From: Chelonoidis abingdonii
Lineage: Eukaryota > Chordata > Testudines > Testudinidae
DNA length: 64,000 nucleotides
Assembly: GCF_003597395.2 (NCBI RefSeq)
Contig: NC_133773.1
Span: 124,260,062-124,324,061 of the forward strand
Direction of reading: 5' to 3'
Shown: one piece after another, positions 21,506 to 32,372 of the stretch
Layout of the letters: every line of letters begins with the position of its first letter
Numbering within the stretch: the first letter of the stretch is position 1
The notes under the pieces: model-generated
Databases searched by the model: none
What the model saw: the letters and a program-made list of their open reading frames with translations, nothing else
Told to the model about the DNA's origin: nothing
Translations under genes and position numbers: made by a program

Positions 21506-22905
21506 ACTGGCTCCTTCTGTCACAATGCTCATGTTAATAATAAATAACTAATTCTGAAGAGTCTTATCACAGTTTGGATTGTTTTGCTAAGAGGTAAAGC
21601 GCTTGGTGCGCTAATTTCTGTGAAAAGCTATTTAATTCTATGATAAAACAGGCAAACAGCAATTAACTCTAGGAAATAATTGGAGGCTTTATTTCATGTA
21701 ATTCTTTTCTACTAAACCTCATTTCAATACTGTGTCAAGGAGGGGTTTTTTAGGACTAACAGGAAACACAAACCCTGCTAACAGCTTTTCAGGCAAACCT
21801 TGTTTTCAGCTTGATCAATTCACTAGTATGACCTTTTTAAATCCTCTGCTGCTCAAGGAGAATCTGGTCTTTTAACAGAAAATCTGCTCTGTATTCCATT
21901 CATAGGCAATGGGAAACTTAACTGTATTTACTGGTAGTGTTAACATATGAGCATATTTGCCTGGAACAGTAAGTGGAAATCTCCTGCATTTAAGAATAAA
22001 TCATATTTGAATTTCCAGGTCAAGTTTTGCAGAAGTCCATGCTCCATAAATCAGAGAAGCTTATTCTTACCATTATTTTATTCTAAAACATGTCTTTAGT
22101 TTCCATACCGCCGCAGTCTGTAACAAGTCCACTCCACAAGGAATCGGTTGGTATGCAAATTGTCTAAGACTGAAGTCAGGGATTACACACATGAATAAAT
22201 CTTACATCTGAGTGATGCAATGCAGGAGTTGAACGGCCATATAATTATGATTTTATCCTGTAAATTTTCATGAGTAATTCCTTAATATCCTGTTAATATT
22301 GCCATAGAAATCACTGAGACTACTCAGAAAGTGAGATTAACATCTTGCAAACTTAATGCTTAAAGGTAAAAGATCAAGTGCCTACTGGCAATCTTTGTGG
22401 CATTTAATTATGTTTCCAGACTAAATGGAAAGAATAAATTCTGTGATTTCAAGATGAAAGTATTTGTATCATTCAGTCATAACAAATACGTCTACTTAAA
22501 AAAAAGAGGAGATTTGCAAGAATCAGTGATCTGCAATATCTTTTTGCGTAAGGTTTAAATAGCCACCCTAACAGCACCCAGGGACTTTGCTAGATCCAAA
22601 ATACAACTTTCTGGTTGGGAGATTTCAATATTGGAACATTGTCTTTGGACTCCACAAACCAACAGCCTTTTCCCCTGTCTAAACAGTCTAAAGTCAAACA
22701 TGGAGAAGGATAGATGCTGTGTTGTTTTTTTCTATGGAAAGTAAGGCCAACAGAGTTAGAAGGAGGAATTTCTAGTATTATTGTTTTATTACTGGTCTCC
22801 GCTTTTTAGCTAAAATATGACACTTTCCTTAGATGAGCTGAAATACTGTAGGAATGGAAGTGAAAAGAAGGAAATGACTCCCTTGAACACAAAGGACAAG
22901 AGAAA
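21506..22905. other. Unassigned AT-rich stretch
   Basis: No gene or repeat recognised. Confidence 0.4.
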
Positions 22906-22907
22906 TT

Positions 22908-23945
22908 AGAGAAGGAACTTCACTTCTTCTGTCTGACGTAGCTATCGAGCTCTGCTTCAGCTTCAAGCTTCAATCTAGCCACCACTAAGTGATGGTCGGA
23001 CGCTGCGTCTGCTCCTCTTCTAACTCTAACGTCCGCAAGGGATCTTCTGAACTTCTTGCTAATGGCAGACAATGGTCGATCTGATTTTCTTCGTGCTGCT
23101 GGTGATACCCAGGTACTCTTGTGGATCCGTTTGTGAGGATAAGATGCTACCTCCTATGACCAGGTGTTAAGTGCACACAGATCCACAATCTCTCTCCATT
23201 CTCACTCATCTCTCCGAGAGCATGGTGTCCCCATGACTTGTTCGTATCCTGTTGTTGTTTTAGTCAGTTTTGGCATTAAAGTCTTCCATAAGGATGATGA
23301 TGTCTTTGGTCTGGGAGAATCTCTAAAATTTTCTGAAGTTCTGTTGTAAAATAATCTTTGTCCTTCCTCTTCGCTGTCATTAGTTGAGCTTAGCACTGAA
23401 CAACATTATCTTAGTTCTCTTCATTTTAGTTCTGAAAGGATGCTGTGAATGATCTGGACCATGTGCCTCCCAACCAAATCAAGTGCCTCTTGCCTGCTTG
23501 GACAACATGAGCCTACTCCCTGTGTGTGGGTGCCGTCGCTCTCTTCATGTCCTTGATACAAGCAAACAGCTCTCCTGTCAACAGTCGTCTCTGTCCAGCT
23601 TGCGTTCCATCTTGTTTCGCTAAATGGTAATAGGGTCAGGTTTGTTGCTCCTCATCTCTGCTGCAACTTGCCCGTCTTTCCTGACCGTAGCATGGTCCCT
23701 CACGTTCCATGTGCCTATGGTAATCCTCCTGTTGCAAGAAGGGTTAATTCAGCTTAGTGGCTTCCTCAACGGAGCTTTTCACCACCCAGCGTCATGCATC
23801 TTCGGAGTTGAAGACCTTCTTTTTCCCAGGTAAAGTCTCTGTCTGTTGTCTCTGTGTTGGCGTTTCTGTAGCAGGTTGATTTTTTACGGGGTGGAGTTGC
23901 TAGCCCCACGCCCAACCCTCCTCCTTTATCCTGGCTTGGGACAGG
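22908..23945 (-). mobile_element. RTE-type LINE 5' part: AP-endonuclease domain (minus)
   Basis: Read on the minus strand with several frame shifts. From right to left come GVGLATPPRKKSTCYRN, LQLRRCMTLGGEKLR, a GTWNVRTM-like start (broken), GKTGQVAAEM-like, APHTGS/GLMLSKQA, LNDSEEEGQRLFYNRTSENF and TTGYEQVMGT. These are followed by DLCALN, PHKRIHKSTWVSP, and finally DVRVRRGADAASDHHLVVAR with KLEAEAELDSYVRQ. SDHHLV is the catalytic Asp-His end of the exonuclease-endonuclease-phosphatase fold; the shared words match RTE and CFDP2-like endonucleases. The reverse transcriptase is absent. A dead copy that retains the 5' end, which is unusual for a LINE. Confidence 0.8.
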
Positions 23946-24452
23946 CAGATGGCCCCAAAGGACCTCTCTGGTGGAGTTATCCCATATGTAAAATAGAGAT
24001 AATATTACTGCCTGGCTCATGGGGGTGGTGTGAGGATAAATACATTAAACAATACCAGGTTCTTGGATTTTGGCCTGTACTTAAGGAATATGAAGTTGTA
24101 CTCATACAGCAGTGTTCTCTGGACATGCCTTCTCTGATACACTGCCCCTCCCCCCAAAAAATGCTTCAGGGATTAGGAAAAAGGTTGGGAGGGAGCTGGC
24201 TATGCTGGCTGGCCCATGCAGGAAAAATCCTCTGCTAGGAGAATGGAGCCAGGCTTATCTCTGTTTACTCTATCAGTTTTATTAAACAGTGGCTCGGGTT
24301 TGATCTCTTTTCTTAACATGCATGTTGTTATACAAGTGGTAAATTGTACCACAAAACTGGATTGCTGGTCTCACTTGATAAAATTTGTGTGTGGATCTCA
24401 AGGTTTTGTAAGTGAATTTCTGAATGGGAGCAGACTGTCTTTTTACCTCTGA
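23946..24452. other. Unassigned stretch
   Basis: Nothing recognised between the RTE fragment and the solo LTR. Confidence 0.35.
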
Positions 24453-24456
24453 CATG

Positions 24457-25497
24457 TGTCACGATGTCTGGAGGGACTCCCATGAGTTCCAACTTCAAGG
24501 CAGGTACCCTGACTAGTGGTATGTTCTATAATTAGATTTCACCAACCTAGTACCAAACATGAACTCCCAAAGTACCACAATAATCTTATAATGGTGTCCC
24601 AGACAATCCCCTTGGACACCCTAGTCTATATTGCCATCTAAGCAAGCTGGACTGTGCGACAAATGGTCACTTTCACCAAAAATCACAAAATATTCAGGTT
24701 ACACTCAGTCCCCCGACCAGTCACTCACGCAGGTCAATCTGCATCCTAGACCTCTCACCAAAGACAACATTGCTAGCCAATTCTATAGTAAACTTACTAA
24801 AGATTTATTAGCTAAGAAAAAGGAATGAGAGTTATTGAAAGGTTAAAATATGTAAAAACATACGTACAGGTGAGTCACAGTCTGTAATTTCAAGAGGCAG
24901 CAGAGATGTAGTAATCTGCCAGTTTCCCACAAATCTTTTAGGGCCTCTCAGTGTAATTCTAGGGATCTCGTCTTCTCGTTCAGTTATTCTGCTCTATTAG
25001 AATCCAAACAGTCCAGAAATGAAGATTTTTTCCTTGTGTCCATATTTATAATTTCCTGTCACAGGAACCAAGCTGATAGGATGGTCCTCACTTGGGTCTT
25101 TGCTATCATCATGAGGAGAGAGGAATGCATGTAGAGACTCTGATCTTTGATCTCACACACAATGACCATTTGCTTTCCATGCACAGGAATTAGCACTTTC
25201 CTGTTAACGTTCTTAATTTGCATTACACAAGGCTTCTTTCTCGTTTGATAGGTTACTTACTTACAGGGATTTATACACAATGCAAATGTTTGCTTGTACA
25301 TTATAAAAGGGTGCAGATAAGTGAAAACAATGCATGCAACATCCCACCAGTTTTTCATGAAGTATAAACACCCTACACGTTCTTATACATATTAACATCT
25401 ACTTTGAACTATACTAAGACACAGGTGAGCTGGTCTGGCTTCCAGCTGTGAGTTTGTAAGTTCTCAGCTAATGCCTAGACCTTGGCCATAGCTGACA
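24457..25497 (-). mobile_element. Solo LTR-like unit with 4-bp TSD
   Basis: Termini tgtca...tgaca are a perfect 5-bp inverted repeat of TG...CA type. The flanks are catg on both sides (24453-24456, 25498-25501). On the minus strand an AATAAA signal (complement of 24804-24809) follows a T-rich run, as in the R region of a retroviral or Gypsy LTR. About 1.04 kb, no internal coding region, so probably a solo LTR made by recombination. Family not identified. Confidence 0.6.
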
Positions 25498-25501
25498 CAT
25501 G

Positions 25502-26540
25502 CGTTACTGGTGTCATATGTATAGATCCTGTTACTCAGTTCCAAAGCCGGTGATGAAATAGTCATACGCTGAAGGTCACCATTCACACTGGTTTCTATGC
25601 AGTGGGGGTGTCAGCCATCTCAGAGACACAGATCTGCTAGTGCATAGTCAGTAAAAAGTATTAGATTTAACCCCCAATCTCTATACGTTTCTCACATACA
25701 AGGCTGTTTGAAATCCACTGCTTTCATTCATCTTCCTATAAAGTTTTGCCATGTGCTTTTGCACGTCTCATTGATTTTGCAAACTGAGGTTTCAAAAGGA
25801 TTTCCCGCTTGCCTGCCAACCTGAACTTCTGTGCAAATGTTGTGGTGGGAGGAGTTCCCAGATCAAATGCTTCTCAAATTCATGGTCACTGCAGCTATTC
25901 CTTGAATAGATACTGAATATGATCTTAGCTTTGACCAATATTATGTGAATCCTGGTTATATTTGTGTAGAGTCACAAGGAACAAGCCAAAAGATTATTCT
26001 GTGATGGATCATCACCGTGTCATTTAGAAAATGGAACATATCACAAAAAGGTTGAAGATGGTGTAACTCCTTCTGCTGGATTCCCAGTGAAGTCATGTTA
26101 ACTTCCAAAGCAAAGCAGTAGGGACCCCAGCATTTGGTGGCATCGGGCATATACAGTAGTAAAAAACTGCATGTTATGCACACCTGCTTTTCAGCTGTGA
26201 TATATCACCTAACCTGTGCTGCACCACTCAGGCATGGTATAACTGCAAAGGCTAAGAAGCACGAGATAGGCAGGAAGCAGAAATGTTGTCATATTTGCCA
26301 CATTCCATCACATACTTTAGTGTTCCTATCCTGGGTAAACAACTGCAGTTCTTTTGTGTTCTCTTGTGTGCAAGGGGGGAGAGGCGTTTAAAACAGCTTT
26401 GCTAAGCCAGAGGCCCGCCTTGTAAAACGGTGATGCAAATGGAAAATAAACAAACAAACTTACCCTCTGTGCATTTGCATGTATACTGGGATTAATGGAG
26501 GAGAGGACACAGCTCATTCCTGCTGAGTAAGGCAGTTGCC
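25502..26540. other. Unassigned stretch
   Basis: No gene or repeat recognised with confidence. Confidence 0.35.
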
Positions 26541-26544
26541 ACTT

Positions 26545-26720
26545 CAGTAGATCTCAAAGCATTTTACAAAGGAGATCAGTATCACTATCACCATTTTATA
26601 ATGGGGAAACGGAGGCACAGAGGTGAAATGACTTGCCCAAGATCACAACAACAGAGCTGGCAACAGAGCTGGGAACAGAAGTCACATCTCCTGAGTGCTA
26701 CTACACTGTACTGTCCTCTA
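26545..26720 (-). mobile_element. MIR-like SINE fragment (minus)
   Basis: Reads accattttataatggggaaa, cggaggcacagaggtgaaat and gacttgcccaagatcacaac, then gagctgggaacagaagtcac and atctcctgag, the reverse of a MIR core and tail. A roughly 12-bp piece (acagagctggcaa/acagagctgggaa) is duplicated inside. Confidence 0.65.
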
Positions 26721-26794
26721 CAGTCTAGAACACATTGTATGGGTAACGTAGACCAGTAGTTCACAAGTACGTTAGCGTATCACCCAGAAGCCCC

Positions 26795-26880
26795 AGTCAG
26801 AATCGGAACTCCACTTTGGTAGGTGTTGTACAAAGCCAGGGCCCCTGCCCTGAGAGATTGCAGTCTAAATGTAGATATTA
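26795..26880 (-). repeat. Old amniote dispersed repeat
   Basis: Contains ttgtacaaagccagggcccc, tgccctgagagattgcagtc and taaat, a worn version of the unit also seen near 12790 and 48680. Confidence 0.5.
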
Positions 26881-27008
26881 AGTGACAGGCAGCAAACACT
26901 GGGAGGCTGGAGGAAGGGTGAGAAAGGAACAGAAAGGTCACACAGTTCTTTAGGTTGGTTGTATGCACGTCCTGGGGTTCCGCAATATAAACACAAGCTA
27001 TAATGATA

Positions 27009-27060
27009 GTAAGTGTGTGTGTGTGCGTGCTGGCACACACGCACATGTGCATGCACACAC
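27009..27060. repeat. Palindromic (TG)n/(CA)n tract
   Basis: A tg-rich run ending gtgtgtgtgtgtgcgtgc is followed by the inverted gcacacacgcac and a further ca-rich part. Alternating purine-pyrimidine over about 50 bp. Confidence 0.8.
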
Positions 27061-27410
27061 TTTTATTTTAAAACTTTGTCTCCTTCATTTCTCCTCTTAC
27101 CAGCACATTTGTACCTGAATCTCTCCAACCCATGCCCATCTTCTTGAGTTTGCAACTTAAAACAACACTTGTATCTGTTTTAGGTTAAAAATATTAACGT
27201 TCCCTTTCCTGTGGCTCTACCTTCCGTTCCTAAGCACTCAGTGACAGCTAGATTCTGTGCCAGTGTTGTCATACTTTTCCCACCCAACAAATGATGCGAC
27301 TGTGTGTATGTGAGTGCACACATACACAGGTAGCCAAATTCACTGCATTACACAGGATGACTGAAAGCAGAACTTAGCCTCTGGGTATAATCAATCATCA
27401 TCATTATCAG

Positions 27411-27429
27411 TATTTATTTATTTATTTAT
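27411..27429. repeat. (TTTA)n microsatellite
   Basis: Four to five tattta units. Confidence 0.8.
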
Positions 27430-27454
27430 CTCTGGAACTGTATTGTCACTTGGC

Positions 27455-27580
27455 CCCAGTTCAGCAAAGCATGTAAGAAGATGCCTAACTTTAAGTGCGG
27501 GAGAAATTCCACTGACACAAGTCTTCAATGGGATTACTCACATGTTTAGACAAGTGCTTAAGTACCTTGCTGAACTGGGG
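27455..27580. repeat. Old amniote palindromic repeat
   Basis: ccccagttcagcaaagcatg at the left is the near inverse of gtaccttgctgaactggggac at the right. Between them lie taactttaagtgcgg and tcaatgggattactcacatg. This is a fossil repeat spread through amniote genomes. Confidence 0.65.
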
Positions 27581-27593
27581 ACATGGTGTCTAG

Positions 27594-28017
27594 CATAGGT
27601 GCCACTTTCCCCAGTGCCAGTGGGTGCTCGTGCCTCCCCACCCCTGAGCCTGCCCCAACTCCACCCTTTCCCTGCCTCTGTCCCACCCCCATTCCATCCC
27701 CTTCCCCAAAGTTCCTGCCCCTATTGGACACCTTCCCCAATCCCAGCCCTGGCTCCACCTCTTCCCCAAGTGCGCTGTGTTTTCCCTCCTCCCCCCTCCC
27801 TCCCAGCCATGTGAAACAGCTATTTTGTGGTGCAAGTGCTGGGAGAAAGGGGGGAAAAGAGGGCACGTGGCATTTTTAGGGGAGGATGCAGAGTGGAGGC
27901 AGAGGTGAGCTGGGGTGGGGGGTGTGGGGCAGGGAGCTGCCGGTGGGTGCAGAGCACCCACCAATTTTTCCCTGAGGGTGCTCCAGCCTCAGAGCACCTA
28001 CGGAGTCAGTGCCTATG
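27594..28017 (-). mobile_element. hAT-like MITE, cataggcgc family, copy C, perfect 8-bp TSD
   Basis: A 424-bp element. The plus strand begins cataggtgccactttcccc and ends ctacggagtcagtgcctatg, and the right part has gagcacccaccaatttttcc. Perfect duplication gtgtctag at 27586-27593 and 28018-28025. Same family as 15789-16155 and 18263-18685, in minus orientation. Confidence 0.9.
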
Positions 28018-28087
28018 GTGTCTAGCACCCCAACTTTCACTGGAAAGAAATGCAAGGAAACAGATATACAACCCTAAGAGATGTAGG

Positions 28088-28482
28088 AAGTCTGCGCAAC
28101 AAAATTAAGTCAACCTAAGTTATGCTGACGTACAGCCATCATAGTAGTTAAATCACTTTTGCATGTCCATGCTACGTTCCTTGTGTCAGCTGTGCACATC
28201 CTCACCTGGAGCACTTACACCGATTTAACTGTCAGTATGGGGCATTGGGGGATGGCTTCTGGAAGCCAGCAACAGTCTATGTAAGCAATGCAGTGTCTAG
28301 ACGTACACTACATCAACCTAACTACATAGACTTAATAACTCCACCTCTGTGAAAGGTGTAGCACTTAAGTCAATGTAGTGGATGAGTTACGTCGGTGAGA
28401 GCTGCATTTAGTGTAGACACTTACAGAGGTAGGTTGACATAAACTTCCTTACCTCAACCTAACTCTGTAATATAGACCAGGG
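28088..28482 (+). mobile_element. Harbinger-like MITE ending in gtagaccaggg-type terminus
   Basis: The right end ctctgtaatatagaccaggg carries a worn form of the gtgtagaccagggc terminus shared with 60856-61149. Both ends carry a ctaagtta/aacctaact inverted motif (aagtcaacctaagtta at left, acctcaacctaactctg at right). The interior has cacttttgcatgtccatgct and ggcttctggaagccagcaac, a short hairpin. Confidence 0.65.
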
Positions 28483-30820
28483 CATGGAGACAGCTTCAAC
28501 TCACGTAAATAATCTTCACACCAACAACCATTAACTTCCATGGGAATATCCATATGGGTATTTCTTACCCATGTGTGAGTGCTGCAGAATTGGACTGCTA
28601 ATTTCCAGGACTGTATTCAGGGACGTTCTTGTAGTTCTATTTGAACAGCACCTTGTACAGCAGGGACCTAGTCCATGACTGGCACTCCTTAATGGTACGA
28701 TAACACCAATAATAAAGAATGATAAATAGTCATCATAATTTGCAGGTTTGTGTTGCCATATTTGAGTAACAAATTGATGGTATAATGTGTGTAGTTTGTG
28801 CATCCCTCATTTACAATGAGGTTCAAATAATATACTTCTTGGCTTAAATGTTTTCTTTGAGCTGTCCACAGCTTTAAAAAAAATACAAGAATTCCACTTT
28901 GCCATAAAAACAGTAGGCCTGGTTCTCCATTGTCCTGCATCTTGTGTTGTTATTCACACTCAGTGCAATATGGGTGTAAAATTCTGCCTAGCTAGAAAGG
29001 TAACAGAGAATCAGGCCCAGTGTATTTGATGTATTTTTTTCCTTCTTGCACATACCGGGCATAAATGAAAAATTATAATTTTCTAAAATAAATACAGATA
29101 GGGACAGATCCTGCTTCCATTGTAGAAACTGGCAAAACTTTGACTACAGTAGGAGCACGATGGGGATTTCTGTCATTGCTAAATGCATAAGGCAGCTTGT
29201 AAAGCACAGTCACTATTATTTAAATGTTAACTACAAATCACACCCTCAGTGTGCAAAAAACATCACAATTCTACAAAATTAAAGAGCTAATCCCTTAGGT
29301 TAGAAGAATTCAGCCAGTCTTAAGATATTAGGCTCACTACAGAGCAGAGAATGTCATTGAGCCAACAGGGGTATAGCGGTGGAAGCTTATGACACATAAG
29401 ACCTAACCTGAGGTTATTATGCAATTGCAGGATTGCAGCTTTAAAATTCAGAGGCAAAAGCCACTCTCCCCTCACTGCAGAAATGTTTTCATGTGCTAAC
29501 ATAACTATAAATGTGAATAAGAATGAGGATTATGCAATACTTTTGATCACTAGAGAGATCTGCCATTTGTGGCTTAATCTTCCTTTAAACCCCTCCTGCC
29601 CTCCAAAACACAGAGTGTATGATGGGATTTCTGACTGATTGTTGAGTAATTTGGATAGAGTGGAATAGATCCTGCTCAGTGGCTCATGAACAGCACTTAT
29701 CCTTACTCCATTATTTTCCTTTTAGTTTGCTTTACAAATTAGAAAAGGGCACTAGTGTCAAATTCTTGATGCAAGCCTCTGTGTGAACAGATAAGCTAAA
29801 TCCTAAATTGAGGTCAAAGCCATTCATGTGGTTCTTGCTGCTAATAAAACTATTTTCTTTGTTCCTGTCTGCTAAGAATGCCTGCCCCATTTATGAACAA
29901 GCTCTTATCATAAAGTAGCCACCTCAATACAGTCATTTTTTTGGGCGGGGGTGGGGGGGATGCCCTGTGTGCATTATAAACTTCATTTAAAATATTATGA
30001 GATTTACTCTTCTCGGTGAATTTGCACAGCAAGGCAGTGGGGCTGTACCAGTTTACACCATCTGAGGATACCTGTGCTTGTATCTGCATGTAGGGTTTCA
30101 GGGCATTTTGACTGGATGGTCCTCAATTCAGGCAAACAAGGAGCAATAATCCACAAGAAAATTCTATTGCAATGACTGGTGAGCTGTAAAAATCCCTTTC
30201 GAATATTTGTGGTTTTGGAGAACATTGGGGCTTTATTCCCCTGTTTCGTTTCTTTTCTTGTCCTAATATCCTTTGAAGAGCCAAACTGTTTACAAATTTT
30301 AATTTAAGGCTAGATCTTGCCATTCATAGTTGCATTGAGTAATTACTAACTTTTTAGGTAATCCCATGAATTCCAGTGGAACTATTTGTGAAATGAGGTA
30401 CTACTGAACATGATCAAGGGCAGGAGAATCTGGCTCTGAAAATGGACCACATTCTGATACACCTAGTCCGTCTGAGCAGCACCTTAGTTCCATTTACTCC
30501 AATGGAACTTGTTGAATAAGATGTTATGCAGTATAAGTGTATCAGAGTTTGGTCTGTTCTAAGAATTATTTTTTTTTTTTGCTAATTAAACCTTACATCT
30601 GAGCAGAGTTTGGGATTTTCATGTTCTTTTCTCACAGAATAGAGCAAGAAGTCATTTTATCCATAAATAACGTTAAGATGTGTTCTGCTTATAGAACTAA
30701 AGCTGCCACAGAGGTCTTATATTTGTGAGATCCCAACAATCATTTTTCTGTTTGGTTTTTGTTACTCCTTCTGCTAAAGCTTTTCTCAAATGAGGCTACC
30801 AGGGGGGTTCCCTGAGGCCA
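28483..30820. other. Unassigned stretch with fossil repeats
   Basis: About 28640-28725 (ttgtacagcagggacctagt) is a worn amniote repeat also seen at 39805-39895. About 30030-30075 and 30320-30440 contain caatgg-type palindromic remnants. No gene is supported. Confidence 0.4.
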
Positions 30821-30829
30821 CAACAGCTT

Positions 30830-31225
30830 CCTGGGCAGGGATAGGGGGCGGGGCAAAGCATCAGCTCCTCCTCCTCTCTCCTTGTTGCTCCTGGATGCAC
30901 TGCCCTGCACATCTCTGGAGACCGCTGGCCTTGGACACTGACCTCCAGTCCCAGTCACGCAGCTGCAGGCTCCTGTAGATGCTGGCTCTGGACACTGACC
31001 CCTAGCCCAGACTCTGAGGCAGCAGGCACAGACCCCAAGAGCTAACCCCAGTTGCCAACCCTTTGCCCCAGTCACACAGCAGTGGGTGCCAGATCCAGGT
31101 GCTGACCTCTGGCTGAGTGGCAGCAGGTGCTGATCCCCAGCCCTGGGCACTGATCCCTGGCCACACAGCTGCGGATGTCGACCCTGGGCTTAACTTGCCA
31201 GGACTTGGTCTTAACTTGCCAGGAC
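30830..31225. repeat. Degenerate tandem repeat
   Basis: Irregular units with cactgacccc, agtcacacagc, gcagcaggtgctgatcc and related words recur every 50-70 bp. The end carries a clean direct duplication of cttaacttgccaggacttg (near 31190 and 31211). Confidence 0.6.
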
Positions 31226-31499
31226 TTGCTGTGAAGAGAGATATGAACAAAGATACAAATATCACTTTTCATAGCATATTTTTATTATTGAGCCCACACA
31301 GCAAACCAGCATAAATAAGTTACTACGATTTGAACGTGTATACATGCACAGAGTTAGAGCAAGAGTTAGTGGCCGCACTCTGAGGGCACCAAAACATTTG
31401 TTGTGAGAACCTCTGTGAGATGAATTAAAAAGCATCTGTTTGAAATGTTTGGAAAAGTGATGTGAATTGGACCTGTCCATGTTGAGAAGTTCTGTGAAA

Positions 31500-31830
31500 T
31501 GGGATAGAGGCCAGCAAGGGAGGCATCAACCCAACAAACTGGGAGAACTTGGCATGGAACAGAACACAGTAGTGCCACACCGTACCCCAAGCCACAGCTC
31601 ACTTTGAGGAGAACAGACGTGCTCATGAGACAGAGAAGCAACAAAGGAGGAAAGAAAGGGCACAACACTCCAGTCAACGACTATGTCTCCTCCAAGATTA
31701 CACCTGTCACTTCTGTGGGAAAATCTGCAGGGCAAGAATTGGGTTCCTCAGCCACTTAAAAACTCACCGATGAACCCCTTTCGCAGACATCATCCTCGCA
31801 TCGAGGGATAGCCAAAGAAGAGAAGTGGAA
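31500..31830 (+). mobile_element. Non-LTR retrotransposon 3' end with C2H2-type finger
   Basis: The plus-strand frame gives AHFEENRRAHETEKQQRRKE and then YTCHFCGKICRARIGFLSHL plus KTHR and a stop. This is the C-terminal C-x2-C-x12-H-x3-H finger that ends many RTE/Jockey-like LINE polyproteins (R-I-G-L-x-S-H signature). A 3' UTR-like tail ends in cctcgcatcgagggatagcc. Only the last roughly 80 codons remain. Confidence 0.75.
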
Positions 31831-32111
31831 GTAAAAGAAGAGCATTGCAATGGGCAATATGGGTGTGGGTGTGAGTGTGTGTGATTAAACTGCTAGATAT
31901 AAAGCATGACTAACACCAGGGATCTAGACTCGAAACAGAAAAGCCTGGATTTATTTTTTTAATTGTGTTCTGATTAAATTTACAGTAATAACTCCTTCTG
32001 TCATGGCCTTACAATATAGAGCACAGAATGAATATAATTGTAATAGCAACATAGCACTTTCATTCCACGTTGTACAAAGTTTTTCAAAAGGTCAGTAAGC
32101 ATCAGTGCACC

Positions 32112-32364
32112 CACGGGTGGCTCCAGGCCCCAGCACGCCAAGCGCGTGCTTAGGGTGGCATGCCCTGGGGGGCTTTCTGCTGGTTGCCAGGAGAGTGGCA
32201 GGCAGGGCTCCGGTGGACCTCCCACAGCTATGGCTGCGGAGGGTCTGCTGGTCCCACGCATGCCTGTGGAAGGTCCACCGGAGCTGCAGGACCAGCGACC
32301 GGCAGAGCACCCCCCGTGGCATGCCACCATTCTTGGGGCGGCGAAATGTCTAGAGCAGCCCCTG
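32112..32364 (+). mobile_element. hAT-like MITE with perfect 8-bp TSD
   Basis: A 253-bp element with ends cacgggtggctccagg and ctagagcagcccctg (inverted termini of the caggggcggctcc family) and perfect flanks agtgcacc at 32104-32111 and 32365-32372. The interior is GC-rich and gives spurious overlapping frames on both strands. Confidence 0.85.
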
Positions 32365-32372
32365 AGTGCACC

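Noticed and set aside
31500..31830. Host zinc-finger gene exon
   Set aside because: The single finger with the RARIGFLSHL signature and the preceding Lys/Arg-rich helix is the known tail of LINE polyproteins, and no finger array or linker TGEKP is present.
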